From: Leptobrachium leishanense
Lineage: Eukaryota; Chordata; Amphibia; Anura; Megophryidae
Assembly: GCA_009667805.1 (NCBI GenBank)
Contig: CM019072.1
Coordinates: forward strand, 37,565,519 to 37,629,518
DNA length: 64,000 nt
Direction of reading: 5' to 3'
The position numbers and the translations under genes are program-made. Position 1 is the stretch's first letter. The number at the start of each line of letters is the position of its first letter. The notes below the pieces were generated by a model, which saw only the letters and a list, made by a program, of their open reading frames with translations, was not told the origin of the DNA and did not search any database. Below are positions 23,813 to 34,954 of this stretch, piece by piece.

Positions 23813-24187
23813 CCTTCCTGACGGTTTTCCCGAGTGTGGCTCGGGGTTAACTTTTTGTACCGAAAGCGATATCTCCGAGCCACACTCGGGCTGGATACTT
23901 ACATGTCCTGCGATCCCTCGCTGATCCCCGCAGTCTCCTCCAGCCGCTCGCTACGTCACACTGCCTGGTTCTCTTCTCGCGAGGAGTGAACCAGGAAGTG
24001 TGACGTCGTGATCGGCTGCAGTGTGACTGCGGGGACAGCGAGGGAGCGCAGGACATGTAAGTATCGGCCCGAGTGTGGCTCGGGGATACCGCTTTCAGTA
24101 TTGAAAGTTAACCCCGAGTCACACTAATACCGCTAGGGGGCCAAAATAGGACCGATTCTGACATATAAAATAAATTGCCAGGGAGGT
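23813..24187. mobile_element. TTAA-flanked palindromic element
   Basis: 375 bp bounded by TTAA on both sides (23809-23812, 24188-24191), with ends CCTTCCTGACGG and CCAGGGAGG. Four copies of a CCGAGTGTGGCTCGGG-type word in alternating orientation form nested hairpins. A TTAA duplication is used by piggyBac and Kolobok elements, and no transposase is present to decide. It is flanked by similar AATTATAAACTTTATTA text, suggesting insertion into a pre-existing repeat. Confidence 0.8.
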
Positions 24188-24299
24188 TAATCTCACTTTT
24201 TGCCCTACACCATAATTTAAAGGAGTATAATATATATATATTTAATTCTAGAAAAAGGTGCACACAGGAGACTTTCTTCATACAGATATAATATCTATT

Positions 24300-24480
24300 T
24301 ATTCTGTAGTAGATGTGTCGACATTTCAGTCCACACAGGGACGTTTCAAAAAACACACACACCTGTCTTGAGAAAATTCCCCGTGTGGACTGAAACGTCG
24401 ACATATAATATATATTTATGCTATAGTAGATATGTTGACGTTTCAGTCCACACAGGGAATTTTCTCAAGACAGATCTTGA
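24300..24480. mobile_element. Penelope/hammerhead-like modules in inverted arrangement
   Basis: Three related modules contain GGACTGAAACGTCGAC or its complement plus GTCTTGAGAAAATTCCC: one on the plus strand (about 24364-24405) and two on the minus strand (about 24318 and 24434-24475). The GAAAC of the hammerhead core is present with a possible stem II, but the CTGATGA half is degraded to CTTGAGAA. Similar modules are known from terminal regions of Penelope-like elements; the link here is inferred. Confidence 0.4.
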
Positions 24481-24499
24481 AGGTCTTCTACAATTATAA

Positions 24500-26150
24500 A
24501 CTGTATTATTTGACTAAAATACATTTAAAAAACACACATTCTGAGCTCTCATCGACTGCGGCCTGCTGACTTATGGTACTGGTGAAGAGGGGTTTTTTTT
24601 CCATTAACGGCTTCTATGACCGTCACTGATACATAATATAAACTAAAGACGTTTCACATTTTGCATGAACCACATTCCCGGAGCCTGACGCTGAACAAAG
24701 AGTAGCGGTTTAGGAATTTTAAATTGAGAAATTCTGAATAAACACATGATCCGGAGCGACCAGAGTTTTAAATATGGCTTCTCCGCCTCCCTTTGTCTTC
24801 TACACGGACTCCCACCCCCTTCCAAGTTATGTATATAGTCACACAGTAGCCGGCCTCGGCATTTAGAGCCAGAATCTCTCCAAATAAGGCTATTATGTCT
24901 GTACTTCCTCAGTGTAAGAATTACATACCAACATCCCCGCTGTGGGGGAAAAAGAGGACAAGGGGGGGGGATGTTGGACACAGATCCAAAAGCGAACTAA
25001 GCAAGCAAGAACTTCCAAAATCCCGCCACTCATACCGTGAACCTAGACATACAGGGAGATGGTAACACGGATTTCTTATGTCAACTTCCGTGCAAGTCAA
25101 ACATTATCTCAATCCACAATAACACGTAGCAACTGCCAGTAGGTGGGAGGGCGGCTTACGCAACCACGTCGAGTCTCTGCCCCAGGCTGGCCTTTTTCAG
25201 TCAGCTGGAAAACAAAAATCAGACTACATAGCATTCCTGAGTCTCACATGTATTGGGATGTTTTCTGATGTCAAACCCGTAGATTCCTAGGAATTTAACT
25301 GCGAAGATAAAAATGTAGAAATCCACACCAAAAAAACACCTAACTTTGAGGGAAAATGTAAGTATTTTTAGATATAGTTCCCGATCCTCCAACTCGGCAT
25401 ATTTCCATTACCGGATGAGATATAATGATTTGCCTATCAGCTTGTAGAAGGTTACTTCTGAGTCCTTTGACTAGTCCACAAATCACTAATTACACAAGCT
25501 ACGCTTCGGTCTTTAACCTTTTCACTATCAAGATCTTTTAGTTGGGGGAAAAAAATCAATCAGGGAAGGGGCAGAATACAGGGAGCAATCTGGGTCACTC
25601 ACTGCTGTACAGGGATAAGATTAATGACTATAAACCCCTGTAGAGCAATAACTGTAGAGAGATAACAAGGTGTTATTTGACCATTTTTTGGAAGCTGCAT
25701 CATTGTTAACCCCATGAGCAGGAGATCGAACCATTTTTTTAATCAATCTTTATCATATTTACTGGATTTGACATATTCCTTCCTCTATATTTATCAAGCA
25801 GATCTCATTACTAACTGTGCAAGATAAGAGACACCATCTAGAGTTTGGAACCTTTCGTCCCAGTAATATTTCCGTAAAGAAAAAATAAATACATGTAAAA
25901 TTAAAAATGAGCAAATGTACATTATTTTATTGTTATCTACTCATCCAATTGATGTTATGATAATATTTTTTGTTATTTTTTTAAAAAAAAACTGTTTGCT
26001 AATGGAAGCGTCAACGTGTGGAGACAGGGCTTAACTTTTCGTTTTGGCTCCTAAGTTAAATAAAAAATGTTCAAGCCTGGACTGTAGCTGTAAAGTTTTA
26101 ATATACCAGTTAGTTATACCTCCATTTCCATCCTACAGCAAATGGCTAGG
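24500..26150. other. Unique sequence, no gene seen
   Basis: No repeats with ends, no RNA genes and no convincing frame. A 112-residue minus frame at 24643-24981 has no recognised domain. Confidence 0.5.
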
Positions 26151-26153
26151 CCG

Positions 26154-26288
26154 CAGTGACAGCGAACTTTGGCACCCCCGATGTTTCAGAACTACATGTC
26201 CCCTGATGCTTAGTCACACATAAGGCTGGCAGAGCATCATGGGACCTGTAGTTCAGAAACATCTGGGTGCCAAAGTTCGCCATCACTG
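26154..26288. mobile_element. hAT-like MITE
   Basis: Ends CAGTGACAGCGAACTTTGGC and GCCAAAGTTCGCCATCACTG are near-perfect inverted repeats. Inner arms read GTTTCAGAACTACATG and its complement around CATAAGGCTGG. The 8-bp flanks do not match clearly. Confidence 0.8.
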
Positions 26289-26334
26289 GGCTATTTACCA
26301 CCAGTTCTGATCAACCCTAGAGGAGTCAAGTAGG

Positions 26335-26380
26335 AGATGGTGATGATGATGATGAGGGTCGATGATGATGATGATGTTTA
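26335..26380. repeat. (GAT)n microsatellite
   Basis: Two GAT runs separated by GAGGGTC. Confidence 0.9.
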
Positions 26381-26389
26381 ATAGAGGGA

Positions 26390-27200
26390 AGGGACGGCTT
26401 TGAAACATTGGAGCAGGAGGAGTTATTTATTGGTGAGGACAGATCTTTGTGGCACATATATGTTAGTTTTCTTGGAGAATACTCATGCAATGCTAAAGGA
26501 CACAGGAAACCTGTGTGAACTTCAGAAAAGATTTTTGAGAAGAGGCCATGGAACAGTCGCTTGGCAGGGACATTCCCATTTTCCTGGCAGATGGATATGT
26601 TTTGTTAACATTCCATCCTCGTTTATGTTACCTTTATCAGAGGATAAATTCTAAATTTGAGCTGTAGCACTTAAAGTAGGGATTTCAAACTTAGACCCCC
26701 TTGCCTACAATTCTGAGAAATGTTTATATCCAGTAGATGGACAGAGAATAATGGGAAATTAAGTTCAGCGACATTTGGGGAGCCAGGGTCTGAAATTCCT
26801 GACTTAGAGGTTCTTTCTGTTGGTTTTCTAAGGAAAGCCTTGAATCCAGTCTGGTTAAAGAAGCATTTTAGTAACTAAATACTTTGGCTGCTCTCAATGG
26901 ACTGCGGACTCCAGCTCCATGCTTCTTTTTTTCCTTGTTCCCATGGGGGGGGGGGGGATCTGTTATTTATATACACGTGCAAACAAAACATACTCTACTC
27001 CCAACATCATAAACTGACTGTGTCCAGCCCCACTCCAAACCCAGAACATACAAGAAAATATATTGTCATCTGTGCTAACAAAGCCATGCTAAGACAAAAC
27101 CAGAGGTTTTTAGTTTCGCTTAAATGACCATGAGTTCATAGGGAAGTGGCCTGAGATTAGGTTACAGAGGGATAGAGGTAGACCGAAATTATAGCTACAC
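26390..27200. other. No gene seen
   Basis: Unique-looking sequence with a G run at 26946-26957. Short frames have no motif. Confidence 0.5.
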
Positions 27201-27203
27201 TAA

Positions 27204-28093
27204 CAGGGTTATCCAAAGAGATTCGAAAAGTCACCGCACGTTCGGTGACTTTTCGTTCTCTTCAATTCGGTTCCTTTTGCCGATCCCATTTCGGTGACCC
27301 TGCGGTGTATTCAGCAAACACCACAGGGTCCCCGAATTGCAGGGAAAAGCTGCCGAACACCTGACGAACACTAACCGAATGCACGCTGAAAACAAGCAAA
27401 AACATCTGGATTAACCTTTGAAGAAGCCGAACAGGAGCCGAACAGGAGCCGAATCACACAGAGCCGAAGCAGCTGTGACGTAGAGGAGGCAGTGAATAAA
27501 TTAGAAAAACCATTTGTATGAATCTGGGAAAATGAAACGCTGTTTGCAAAGAAGCTACTGAGCGAAAATGTCTGAAATTTTCACAGGAGGTCCAGGGAAT
27601 GATAATAAAGAGGGCTGTTACAAAAAAAATAAGTAAACTGAAAAAAAAATCAAAAAAAATCGGACTTTTAAAAAAAAAAAAAAAAATATCAGAAAAATGC
27701 TTAAAGTATCCTAAAAAATCTATAAATAAAGAGACTTTTTGCTGCAGAATTTTATAATGAACGGTTTATTAGATATTGAATTAAAACGGGAATATTTTTA
27801 ACATTGAAGTCTATGGGATTCTCCAGAATTAACTTGCCGAATTAAACCACCGAATGGCAGGGCATTAGGGGAACCTTTCACTGCTGGTTTGTGTTCTCTG
27901 AATAGCCGAAGCAGTGCTTCTCTATGGGGATTTCACTGCCCTCGAACAGGCACCGTATGTGCAGGCAATTCGCTAGGATTTGGCGAATTGCCTGCTCTCT
28001 GGATAGCCGAATGGTCAGGAAAGGTAACCGAACACTGATTTTCAGCATTCGGTTACCTTTCTCCAGCAATTCGGAGCTCTTTGGATAACCCTG
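27204..28093 (+). mobile_element. Family B element, full-length reference copy
   Basis: 890 bp with ends CAGGGTTATCCAAAGAG and CTCTTTGGATAACCCTG, flanked by TAA and TAT. Left and right subterminal regions each contain internal inverted repeats (AGTCACCGCACGTTCGGTGA; GAATGCTGAAAATCAG-type). The middle is A-rich with a fixed AGAGACTTTTTGCTGCAG and GGGAATATTTTTAACATTG order seen in every B copy. No coding frame, so it is a non-autonomous DNA element. Confidence 0.85.
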
Positions 28094-28259
28094 TATATTC
28101 ATCTAAAAAGGTAAATAGAATGACTTGGAAAGTCTTTTTAAAAAAAAGATGAAAGTTTGGTTGCTGATAAAATATATTTACGGTACAATAGAGCACTACA
28201 ACAACATCACTTTAACTGAAAATTACAGATGCAAGAAAACAGCTCAGTTTATACATTAA

Positions 28260-28957
28260 GGGCTATATTACGATCCGCACGATAAAACGGGATGATAAGG
28301 AGGAAAACCTGCGCATGCAGGTTTCTCCTTCGCGTCCCCTGTTTAGCGTGACATTACAGTGCAGGCGCTAATCCAGCAGCTTGCACTGTATTGCGGTGCT
28401 TTGCCTCGGGATGCTCGAGTCCAGGACTCCATTGAGGCTTCCAGTGCCGGTCACGTGACCTACAGGATCTCGCCTCTCGAGATCTGGCAGACCGGCGTGG
28501 TGATTGGCAGAGGGAGACTAGGGGACTTTTTCCCTCAGTCTCTCTCTGCTCCTGGTGGCAAGAAGAAGCCGCCGTTCTCGCCACGGGATGAGAGGCGAGT
28601 ATTTGTTTTTTGAGTCTTTTTTCGACTGGTGCTGACTGACTCTGCAGCAGTGGAATCCATTAGCACCAGCTCCGAGTTGTGATTAACTTTTGAGTTAACT
28701 GCAGCGGGACGTTAATTAGCATTAGCGTTAGGATTACAAACTCCTAATTAACACTTTGCGCTCCCCATGTTAAGCATAGCGTGAGCAAAGTACAGTAGCC
28801 TCGCGCTGAAAAGCGCAAGATCCGAATCATTAACAGGATTTTTAACCCGTTAGCGTTCAGAATATAATATGGTCTGCCCGCGCTAGGGCCACCACAGCTA
28901 ACGTTAACGCTCACATAGCTGAGTGCTAACGTTAGCGTCATGTATGTAATGGGGCCC
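28260..28957 (+). mobile_element. Family E element, near complete
   Basis: 698 bp. GGGCTATATTACGATCC follows TAA (28257-28259). The right end TGTAATGGGGCCC precedes CAA, a one-base change from TAA. Carries the paired CAGGTTTCTCCTTCGCG block, the GAGAGGCGAGTATTTG donor-like site and CTTTGCGCTCCCCATGTTAA. Confidence 0.82.
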
Positions 28958-29551
28958 CAAGTATTATGTCCGGCATACCAAAAGTTTAACTTTGAATAAT
29001 TTTCCGCTCGGTAAACACACTGCTACATTTCGTCAGAACATGGATTACCAAGGGCAACGAGGAAACAATTTGTCGACAATTCCATACATGCACACAATTT
29101 GCCAACCTGTATGAGAATATCATTGTCAAGATTTTATAGGCATTTATATGGATAGGATTGCTCTGTATGCTGTAGAATAGAAGTGTTTTGCAATCCACAA
29201 TACATTTTACCTTTCCTTCCTCTCCTGTTCTGCTCTATTAAACATTATAACTCCCTTTGTCTGGCGTACCTCCATATAAAAGCATTTTAAAGGCCACTTC
29301 TCTTTTCAGTTCATAGAATCTCGTTAATGCTCTGAACAGAAGAAAAGAAACTGCGTATTATAATTGTACAGTATACCATCCATAACTGGAATTACCCTCG
29401 AGACGGGAACCAGAAACAACTTCAAAAGGATCTTTAAAGCAAATCCGGTGTTAAGAAAATGCGATTGTTTAGAGGCATATACAACGCGAGACAGCTTTAT
29501 GCCAGGTGCTGCTCTACAAAGGCATCGACGCGTATTCTGGTTTAATTGTTA
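28958..29551. other. No gene seen
   Basis: Unique AT-rich sequence preceding the large palindrome. No supported feature. Confidence 0.5.
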
Positions 29552-29983
29552 AAATACTATTCACAAAACCTTCAACAAGAAGGTAAGACAAAGAGTGTCA
29601 AAAATAAGTTTAAAACATAACATTTATTAATATCTCATAAAACAGATAATAATTGATGAACAATTATAAGACAGACAACATGTTGCCAGTGCACTGGTTA
29701 TACAAAAATTTAAAAGGGGAGTGACGCGCGTTTCACCGCTACAACGGCTCATCAGGAGTGCTCATCAGGAGGAGCACTCCTGATGAGCCGACGTAGCGGT
29801 GAAACGCGCGTCACTGCCCTTTTAAATTTTTGTATAACCAGTGCACTGGCAACATGTTGTCTGTCTTATAATTGTTCATCAATTATTATCTGTTTTATGA
29901 GATATTAATAAATGTTATGTTTTAAACTTATTTTTGACACTCTTTGTCTTACCTTTTTGTTGAAGGTTTTGTGAATAGTATTT
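29552..29983. repeat. 432-bp near-perfect palindrome with hammerhead-like cores
   Basis: Two 212-bp arms (29552-29763, 29772-29983) are reverse complements with about four mismatches, separated by the 8-bp spacer ATCAGGAG. Near the centre each arm, read outward, has CTGATGAGCCG, a short loop, CGGTGAAACGCGCGTC. This matches a hammerhead ribozyme core: CTGATGA, a 4-bp stem II (GCCG/CGGT), GAA, then a short stem III ending GTC. A stem I could not be shown from the flanks. Minimal hammerheads are known in Penelope-like elements, so this may be two such element ends joined head to head. Confidence 0.8.
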
Positions 29984-30307
29984 CAATCACGGTTCAACCC
30001 CGGTAAGAGTGTACATACAGAGAATCAGTTACGTTTACACCTTCTATTCTCTTCTAACACCTTTTAGGTGTTATACCTCTCTAATTGTTAAAATGTGTCT
30101 TTCTATCTCACAGCCCACCCTAATGCTCACTTGGAAATCAAACTGAACACAGGGAGTTTTAAAAAAGAGATTGAACACTTCATGAGGTCATGTGGAACCC
30201 CATGACATCATGCAATATATACAGCCCAATGTTGCTACCCAAAATGGACATTGTATTCTGATATATGCTCAACTCCAGCTGAGCCTTTGCGTTTGCGAGT
30301 GAGTCGG
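29984..30307. other. No gene seen
   Basis: Unique-looking sequence with a small hairpin AACACCTTTTAGGTGTT near 30056-30073. Confidence 0.5.
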
Positions 30308-30310
30308 TAA

Positions 30311-30779
30311 ATCTGTGTCAGACGAATGCCGTGATCACGTCTGTGTTGCCGCACATTTTAACGCCCGTCGTAGCATAAAATTATTATCAATAGAGACCCA
30401 CACACGAAGTGCGTCTGCACAGAAGTGCGAATGCACAGCGCACGCGGCACTGGACGCAATTTAGGCAAGAACGTCAAACCGCTAGGACGGACGCACAGAG
30501 TGTGCCATGCCTGCGTAGCTTTGTGTGTGAGCGATGGAATGTAGTCAAACGGACTGCATTTTTGGCGTCCAGAATTTTTGACGGACAAGATGGTTTTTCA
30601 TATCATGTATCAATTTTTTTCATTTTAAATATTAATTTTATTTCCCATCTACATCAGTCAAAAAAAGTCAGTCAAAAAAAAAACAGACCGTGTGGTGTCT
30701 ACAGTATCATCAGTCAGAAAGTACGTCAGTTGTGCACGGACGCACAGTGTGCTCAGAATGCGTTTGTCTGACATTAGCC
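30311..30779 (+). mobile_element. Harbinger-like MITE (family H3)
   Basis: 469 bp with TAA on each side (30308-30310, 30780-30782). The left end is mutated (ATCTGTGTCAGACGAATGC) and the right is GCGTTTGTCTGACATTAGCC. The interior (CGTCGTAGCATA, TTTTTGACGGACAA) matches 46532 and, inverted, 59906. Confidence 0.82.
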
Positions 30780-30867
30780 TAAGAGCTCCGGTCGGAATAA
30801 AAACTGACAAGATGACATTTGCAAGTAAAACTGAAACTTCTGTTATGGCTTTTACGTCGAGGCCTAA

Positions 30868-31284
30868 GGCTAGGGTCAGACGAACTCATTTTTCACGTCT
30901 ACCGTCAAAAAGTGCGTCGATGTGTCCGATCGCATTTTTTCACGGAAGACGCGATAGCAGTCATACGATGCTCAATATCGGCCATGATTTTTGACGGAGC
31001 TATTAATAACAAATGGACGTGATGTTGGCCGGATATGTGCAGCGCCTGATGTTTCCTAATCACGCACACACGCCGCTATGTGGACGCAGCGCACTCTGTG
31101 CGTCAGTACTAGCGGTTCTACGTTCTCGAAAAAATGCGCTCGTTTGCTGCTTGCGTTGCGCGGCCGAACATTCGTGCGGCCGTACATAGTATATTGGCCA
31201 TCATTGGATGTCATTTGCTGCTACTATGGCCATAATAAAGTGCGGCTGCACGCGCGTTCGCACTGTGTTCGTCTGACCCCAGCC
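30868..31284 (+). mobile_element. Harbinger-like MITE (family H1), complete
   Basis: 417 bp between TAA duplications (30865-30867, 31285-31287). Ends are GGCTAGGGTCAGACGAACTC and GTTCGTCTGACCCCAGCC. The copy at 52037 is collinear and very similar, down to CAGTACTAGCGGTTC and GCGCGGCCGAAC. Confidence 0.88.
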
Positions 31285-31319
31285 TAAATGGCATCCATTG
31301 CCACCTGCGTGGGGCATGC

Positions 31320-31438
31320 GCACTTCGGTGTGCACGTACTACGTGTGTTGGTCTCTATTGAACACAAATCAATGCTACGACGGACGTTAAACTGTGCGGT
31401 GACATGGACGTGATGACTGCGTTCGCCTGACACTAGCC
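31320..31438 (-). mobile_element. Family H3 fragment
   Basis: Reverse complement of the left part of the H3 copy at 30311 (GGTCTCTATTGA, ATGCTACGACGG), ending CGCCTGACACTAGCC before TTA (31439-31441). Three H elements are thus packed into about 1.1 kb. Confidence 0.7.
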
Positions 31439-31441
31439 TTA

Positions 31442-31986
31442 GAGGAAAAAAAAACAAACACACAGTTATGTACATCCGTAAGAGCAGTAATGTACATCCA
31501 TAAGAGCTAGTGTTGGGCTGCAATGTTAAGCATATATAAACACATTCCAGTCTCCATAGCCGCTTTCATTCAGGGTTTGTGCACTGCATAATTCCTGGCA
31601 ATGCAAGTAAGCACATGTCATGCATATCTATCCGTTAAATTTAAGCACTGGTCCCTTATCACGGAAACTAAAAATGCATTTTGAGACTCCATCCAAAAAC
31701 ATGGGCCCCATTCAGACCGTGCCATTATTACTGCCGAGACCCAAACGTTAAATTGTGAGCAGCTGGAGAATAATAAGCGATTGCGAGCGTGGTTGCTCAC
31801 GGTTCTTCACTTAAGAAGATATTAAATTTTTTTTTAAAAAAAATGAATACCTCTGGCTCCTAAAAATTTACTCATGTCAGGTTACAAAACTATAAACCTG
31901 TATCTAACTGGAAGTTTTCTTATTGGTTCCTAAGTTTGCAATAAATGTGTCAAGCCCTGTTCTACCGGTACCTGCATCATGGTTCT
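31442..31986. other. No gene seen
   Basis: Unique AT-rich sequence. Confidence 0.5.
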
Positions 31987-31994
31987 CTTTAAAG

Positions 31995-32130
31995 CAGGGG
32001 TGCCCAACCTCGTCCCTCCAGGTGTTTTGGAACTACATCTCTCACAACGCCCTGTCATCCTAATAAGTGACTGAGCATCGCGGAGAATGTAGTTTCAAAA
32101 CATCTGGAGGGTCAAAGTTGAGCACCCTTC
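31995..32130. mobile_element. hAT-like MITE (CAGGGGTGCCCAACC type)
   Basis: 136 bp with ends CAGGGGTGCCCAACC and GTTGAGCACCCTTC. Inner arms have CTCCAGGTGTTTTGGAACTA against TTTCAAAACATCTGGAGG. Flanks CTTTAAAG and CGTTAAAG agree at 7 of 8 bases, the length expected of a hAT target duplication. Confidence 0.85.
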
Positions 32131-32138
32131 CGTTAAAG

Positions 32139-32613
32139 GAACACTAACACAAAATTACCCCTTTTTTGCCCTTAAATAATTAGGCAGATGCTGGCTGTCC
32201 TTCAATTATTTTTTCTTTATCTTATCTATTTCAGCAGTAAATACTCACCTTTTCTCCTTCGACAAAAAACTGCTGGATTCCATGAACTCAAGGCTTCCAA
32301 AATTCAGAAACCCCTGCTGCTTTTTTATGCAATCACATCCAGCACAAGGTGTCTTTCAGGACCACACACACACACACCAGTGCGAATAATAAGACTCAGA
32401 TCCAACAGGGCCTAAACCCAAATATACAGATGCGACAACCATAAAGAATCTATGAGCGAATGCCCCAGATCTCACTTTAAATCTGTGTAAAAGCTTGGCA
32501 AATAATGAAATTTTTGTGGATGAGTCTTCTGTGTTACACAGTTGAGTTTATGGTTTTCTTATGTTCTTTATTGGATTTATAAAAAGTTACTTGAAAAACC
32601 ACTAGAAAAACCC
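32139..32613. other. No gene seen; TTAAAGG-type repeat scrap
   Basis: 32136-32240 (AAAGGAACACTAAC, TTAAATAATTAGGCAGATGC) resembles text near 17135-17165 and 46080-46130, probably an old MITE end. The remainder is unique. Confidence 0.4.
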
Positions 32614-32617
32614 TTAA

Positions 32618-33333
32618 AGGGATATGCACGTCTACAATTTTTTTTTTAATTGACAGTTAAAACACTTTTATACCAATAGACAAATGAGAATAAAAAGTTT
32701 TAAGAATATGTAAAAAGTGTTTATTTCCTTGCTTTAAACTCTATCATTTCATCTTCTCTGTCCACGCCCCTCAGTTAGGGGTGTTTCTTCAGCTCCCACT
32801 TCCTGTATATTCCCCGCCTCCTCCCTGCCCACTACTCCTCCCATCAAAGCTTCACATGAACTAGCACGAGCTGTGCACGTAAAACACTGTGCACACTCAC
32901 GACCCCAGGCTGAGGAAACTGAGGAACTGAATACTAGCATCTCTGCAACTGTGAAAGCAAGACTCACTCACACTCTTTCATGGTTTATATACTCACAGTC
33001 ACTCACTCTCAGTAGCTGGGGGTGAAAGAGTTACAGATTGGAATGGCACTCAGCCCCGCCCTCCCCTTAGCTCACAATGCAGGAGGGAGGTGGAGCAACT
33101 CAGTCGCACATGCTCAGTGCGTTTTTTATGTATTCCACAGAATACACACTGATTGGTTAAATCAAAGTACCTCCTGCAGTGGGCATGGAAAATGCCAAGA
33201 AAGAAAAGCAGGAAAATATGGAAAAATATCATATTCACTTGATTTTTAATTATGCCTGCTGAATGAGACTATGGTCTCATTCAAAAGGCACTGCACATAT
33301 TTAAAGTCACACTGACAAAGCATGCATGTCCCT
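32618..33333. mobile_element. TTAA-flanked non-autonomous element
   Basis: 716 bp with ends AGGGATATGCACGT and CATGCATGTCCCT between TTAA duplications (32614-32617, 33334-33337). The interior is unique, with TCCACGCCCC, several ACTCAC words and a CACAGAATACACACTGATTGG block. TTAA duplication points to a piggyBac- or Kolobok-type enzyme. No open frame for one is seen. Confidence 0.78.
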
Positions 33334-33544
33334 TTAAATTGATTTTTCTAAGAGAAACATGTCAAAAACCAAGGAAAAAAGCGTGCAATGTGCATTCAAA
33401 CACCTGACATACTTCTTAGATTTGGCTCTACACGCAGCAAACATAATCAATTAATTCTTCTGACTCCGATGAATAAATTGGAAATTCGTATGGACTATCC
33501 CTAGAATTCCACAGTTTCGATAACAAAAATGTTTAGTTCTCACT

Positions 33545-33890
33545 CAAGTTAATGAAATACATCTCACGTGATACAAAGGCAGATTGGAGGTTAAATAAAT
33601 AGCAGAGATGTTAACGAGTATGGCTAGAATGAGTATATTAAGCCGTTATGAATGATTTATAGCTAAAGCTGTTTTTCTTTTAAGAACATAAATCTGACAT
33701 CTGAGCCGAACCCATAATTTATCTATATTCTGAATATTTATGGCCTGTGCCAGGAGAAAGGGACCCATTAAAAGATCCTCTGTGTGTTTTCCAGATTTCC
33801 TGAATAAACACCACGCCACACAGATTGCTACTTATGCGTTGCCATGCAATAACAGTGATTGCATTTTAAATGCATCCAGAAACCTGAGGA
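33545..33890. promoter_or_regulatory. Candidate conserved non-coding element
   Basis: Non-repetitive AT-rich DNA with TTAAATAAATAGCAG, TATGAATGATTTATAGC and ATTTAAAATGC-like homeodomain-type words, ending at the SINE. No alignment was possible, so this is a low-confidence pointer. Confidence 0.2.
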
Positions 33891-33910
33891 TTATGGGAAT
33901 TATAGCTACC

Positions 33911-34103
33911 GGCTGGGTGGACTAGAGGTAACATCACTGCTCTATAACCGTGGAGACACAGGTTTGAATCCTAGCCAGAGCACCTCTCCAGTAAGTGTCC
34001 TTGGGCAAGAAACCTAACGGTACAAACTCCCCACCCAAGACATACTTGAAAATGAGATAAATCTCAATGTATTCTTCCTGGTAAAATACTTTCTCAAAAA
34101 AAA
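33911..34103 (+). mobile_element. tRNA-derived SINE with V-SINE-like core
   Basis: Head GCTGGGTGGACTAGAGGTAA holds a box-A-like motif, and GGTTTGAATCC is a box-B-like motif, together an RNA polymerase III promoter. The core GTGTCCTTGGGCAAGA is characteristic of V-SINEs. The tail GACATACTTGAAAATGAG to CTTCCTGGTAAAATAC matches the LINE at 9356-10141, followed by an A run. Confidence 0.85.
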
Positions 34104-34453
34104 TGCACACCCACAGCCCTTTTAGACAACAGTCATTAAGATAAAAGTATAGGGTTTATTTTGTGTTGGGGATGGGGCATTTTTTCCTATTATTTCACTC
34201 ACCAATTAGGGACCTGTATTCTACAGGCCTATTATATATTTTAATGTCTCACATGGAAACAACAATAGCCGCTAAACGTGCTAGGTGTTACTCATTGGAC
34301 ACGGATAATGCACACAGTCAGTCATCACTCTGTAAGCTGATCCCGATCTCCCACCGCTATTTTCCTCAGCACTGAATAGTATCACTACACTTCTATAAAC
34401 AGGGAAGATAGGAATCATGGATTTGAGTGCAGCAAGCTCATGAAAAATAGGAT
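34104..34453. other. No gene seen
   Basis: Unique AT-rich sequence. Confidence 0.5.
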
Positions 34454-34456
34454 TAA

Positions 34457-34951
34457 GGCTGGGTTCACACCTAAGCGTTTTTAATACGCGCGTTTTAACG
34501 CGCGTTTTTGACCGGCGTTTTCCTTGCGTTTCACGAGCGTGTTGCAAAAATGAAACGCGCGTTGTACGCGCGTTGTATGCGCGTTTTGTGATTGACTACG
34601 GAGGTGTCCAATAGGAAATTACTGTCTTAATTACGGAGGCGACCAATGAAAAAGACCTCCCTGTGCACGAACCAAAGAACGCACGCACGCAGTATGCGAA
34701 AACGCACGTTTTTGAATTGGGAAACGCGCAAACGCGCGTTCACGTCAATCTCTATGGCCGCGAACGCGCGTATATCTGCACCAAAGAAGCTCCCGAACTT
34801 CTTTGTGCGTCGGCCGTTTATCAGCGCGTTCATGCGCGCTGATAAACGGCCAGGTGTGATATGCCCACATAGGGCATAATGGTATTTCACTGTTTGAGCG
34901 TTTTACAGCGCGTAGGAATGCGCTGTAAAACGCTTAGGTGTGAACCCAGCC
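34457..34951. mobile_element. Harbinger-like MITE (family H2), complete
   Basis: 495 bp with TAA at both flanks (34454-34456, 34952-34954). Ends GGCTGGGTTCACACCTAAGC and GCTTAGGTGTGAACCCAGCC are perfect inverted repeats over 20 bp. The interior is full of ACGCGC words. Confidence 0.9.
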
Positions 34952-34954
34952 TAA

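Noticed and set aside
30409..30771. 120-residue plus-strand frame
   Set aside because: Entirely inside a Harbinger-like MITE, and not preserved in the sister copies at 46532 and 59906.
33911..33985. Functional tRNA gene
   Set aside because: Box A and B are present, but no cloverleaf or CCA-end acceptor stem closes, and the V-SINE core and LINE tail follow directly.
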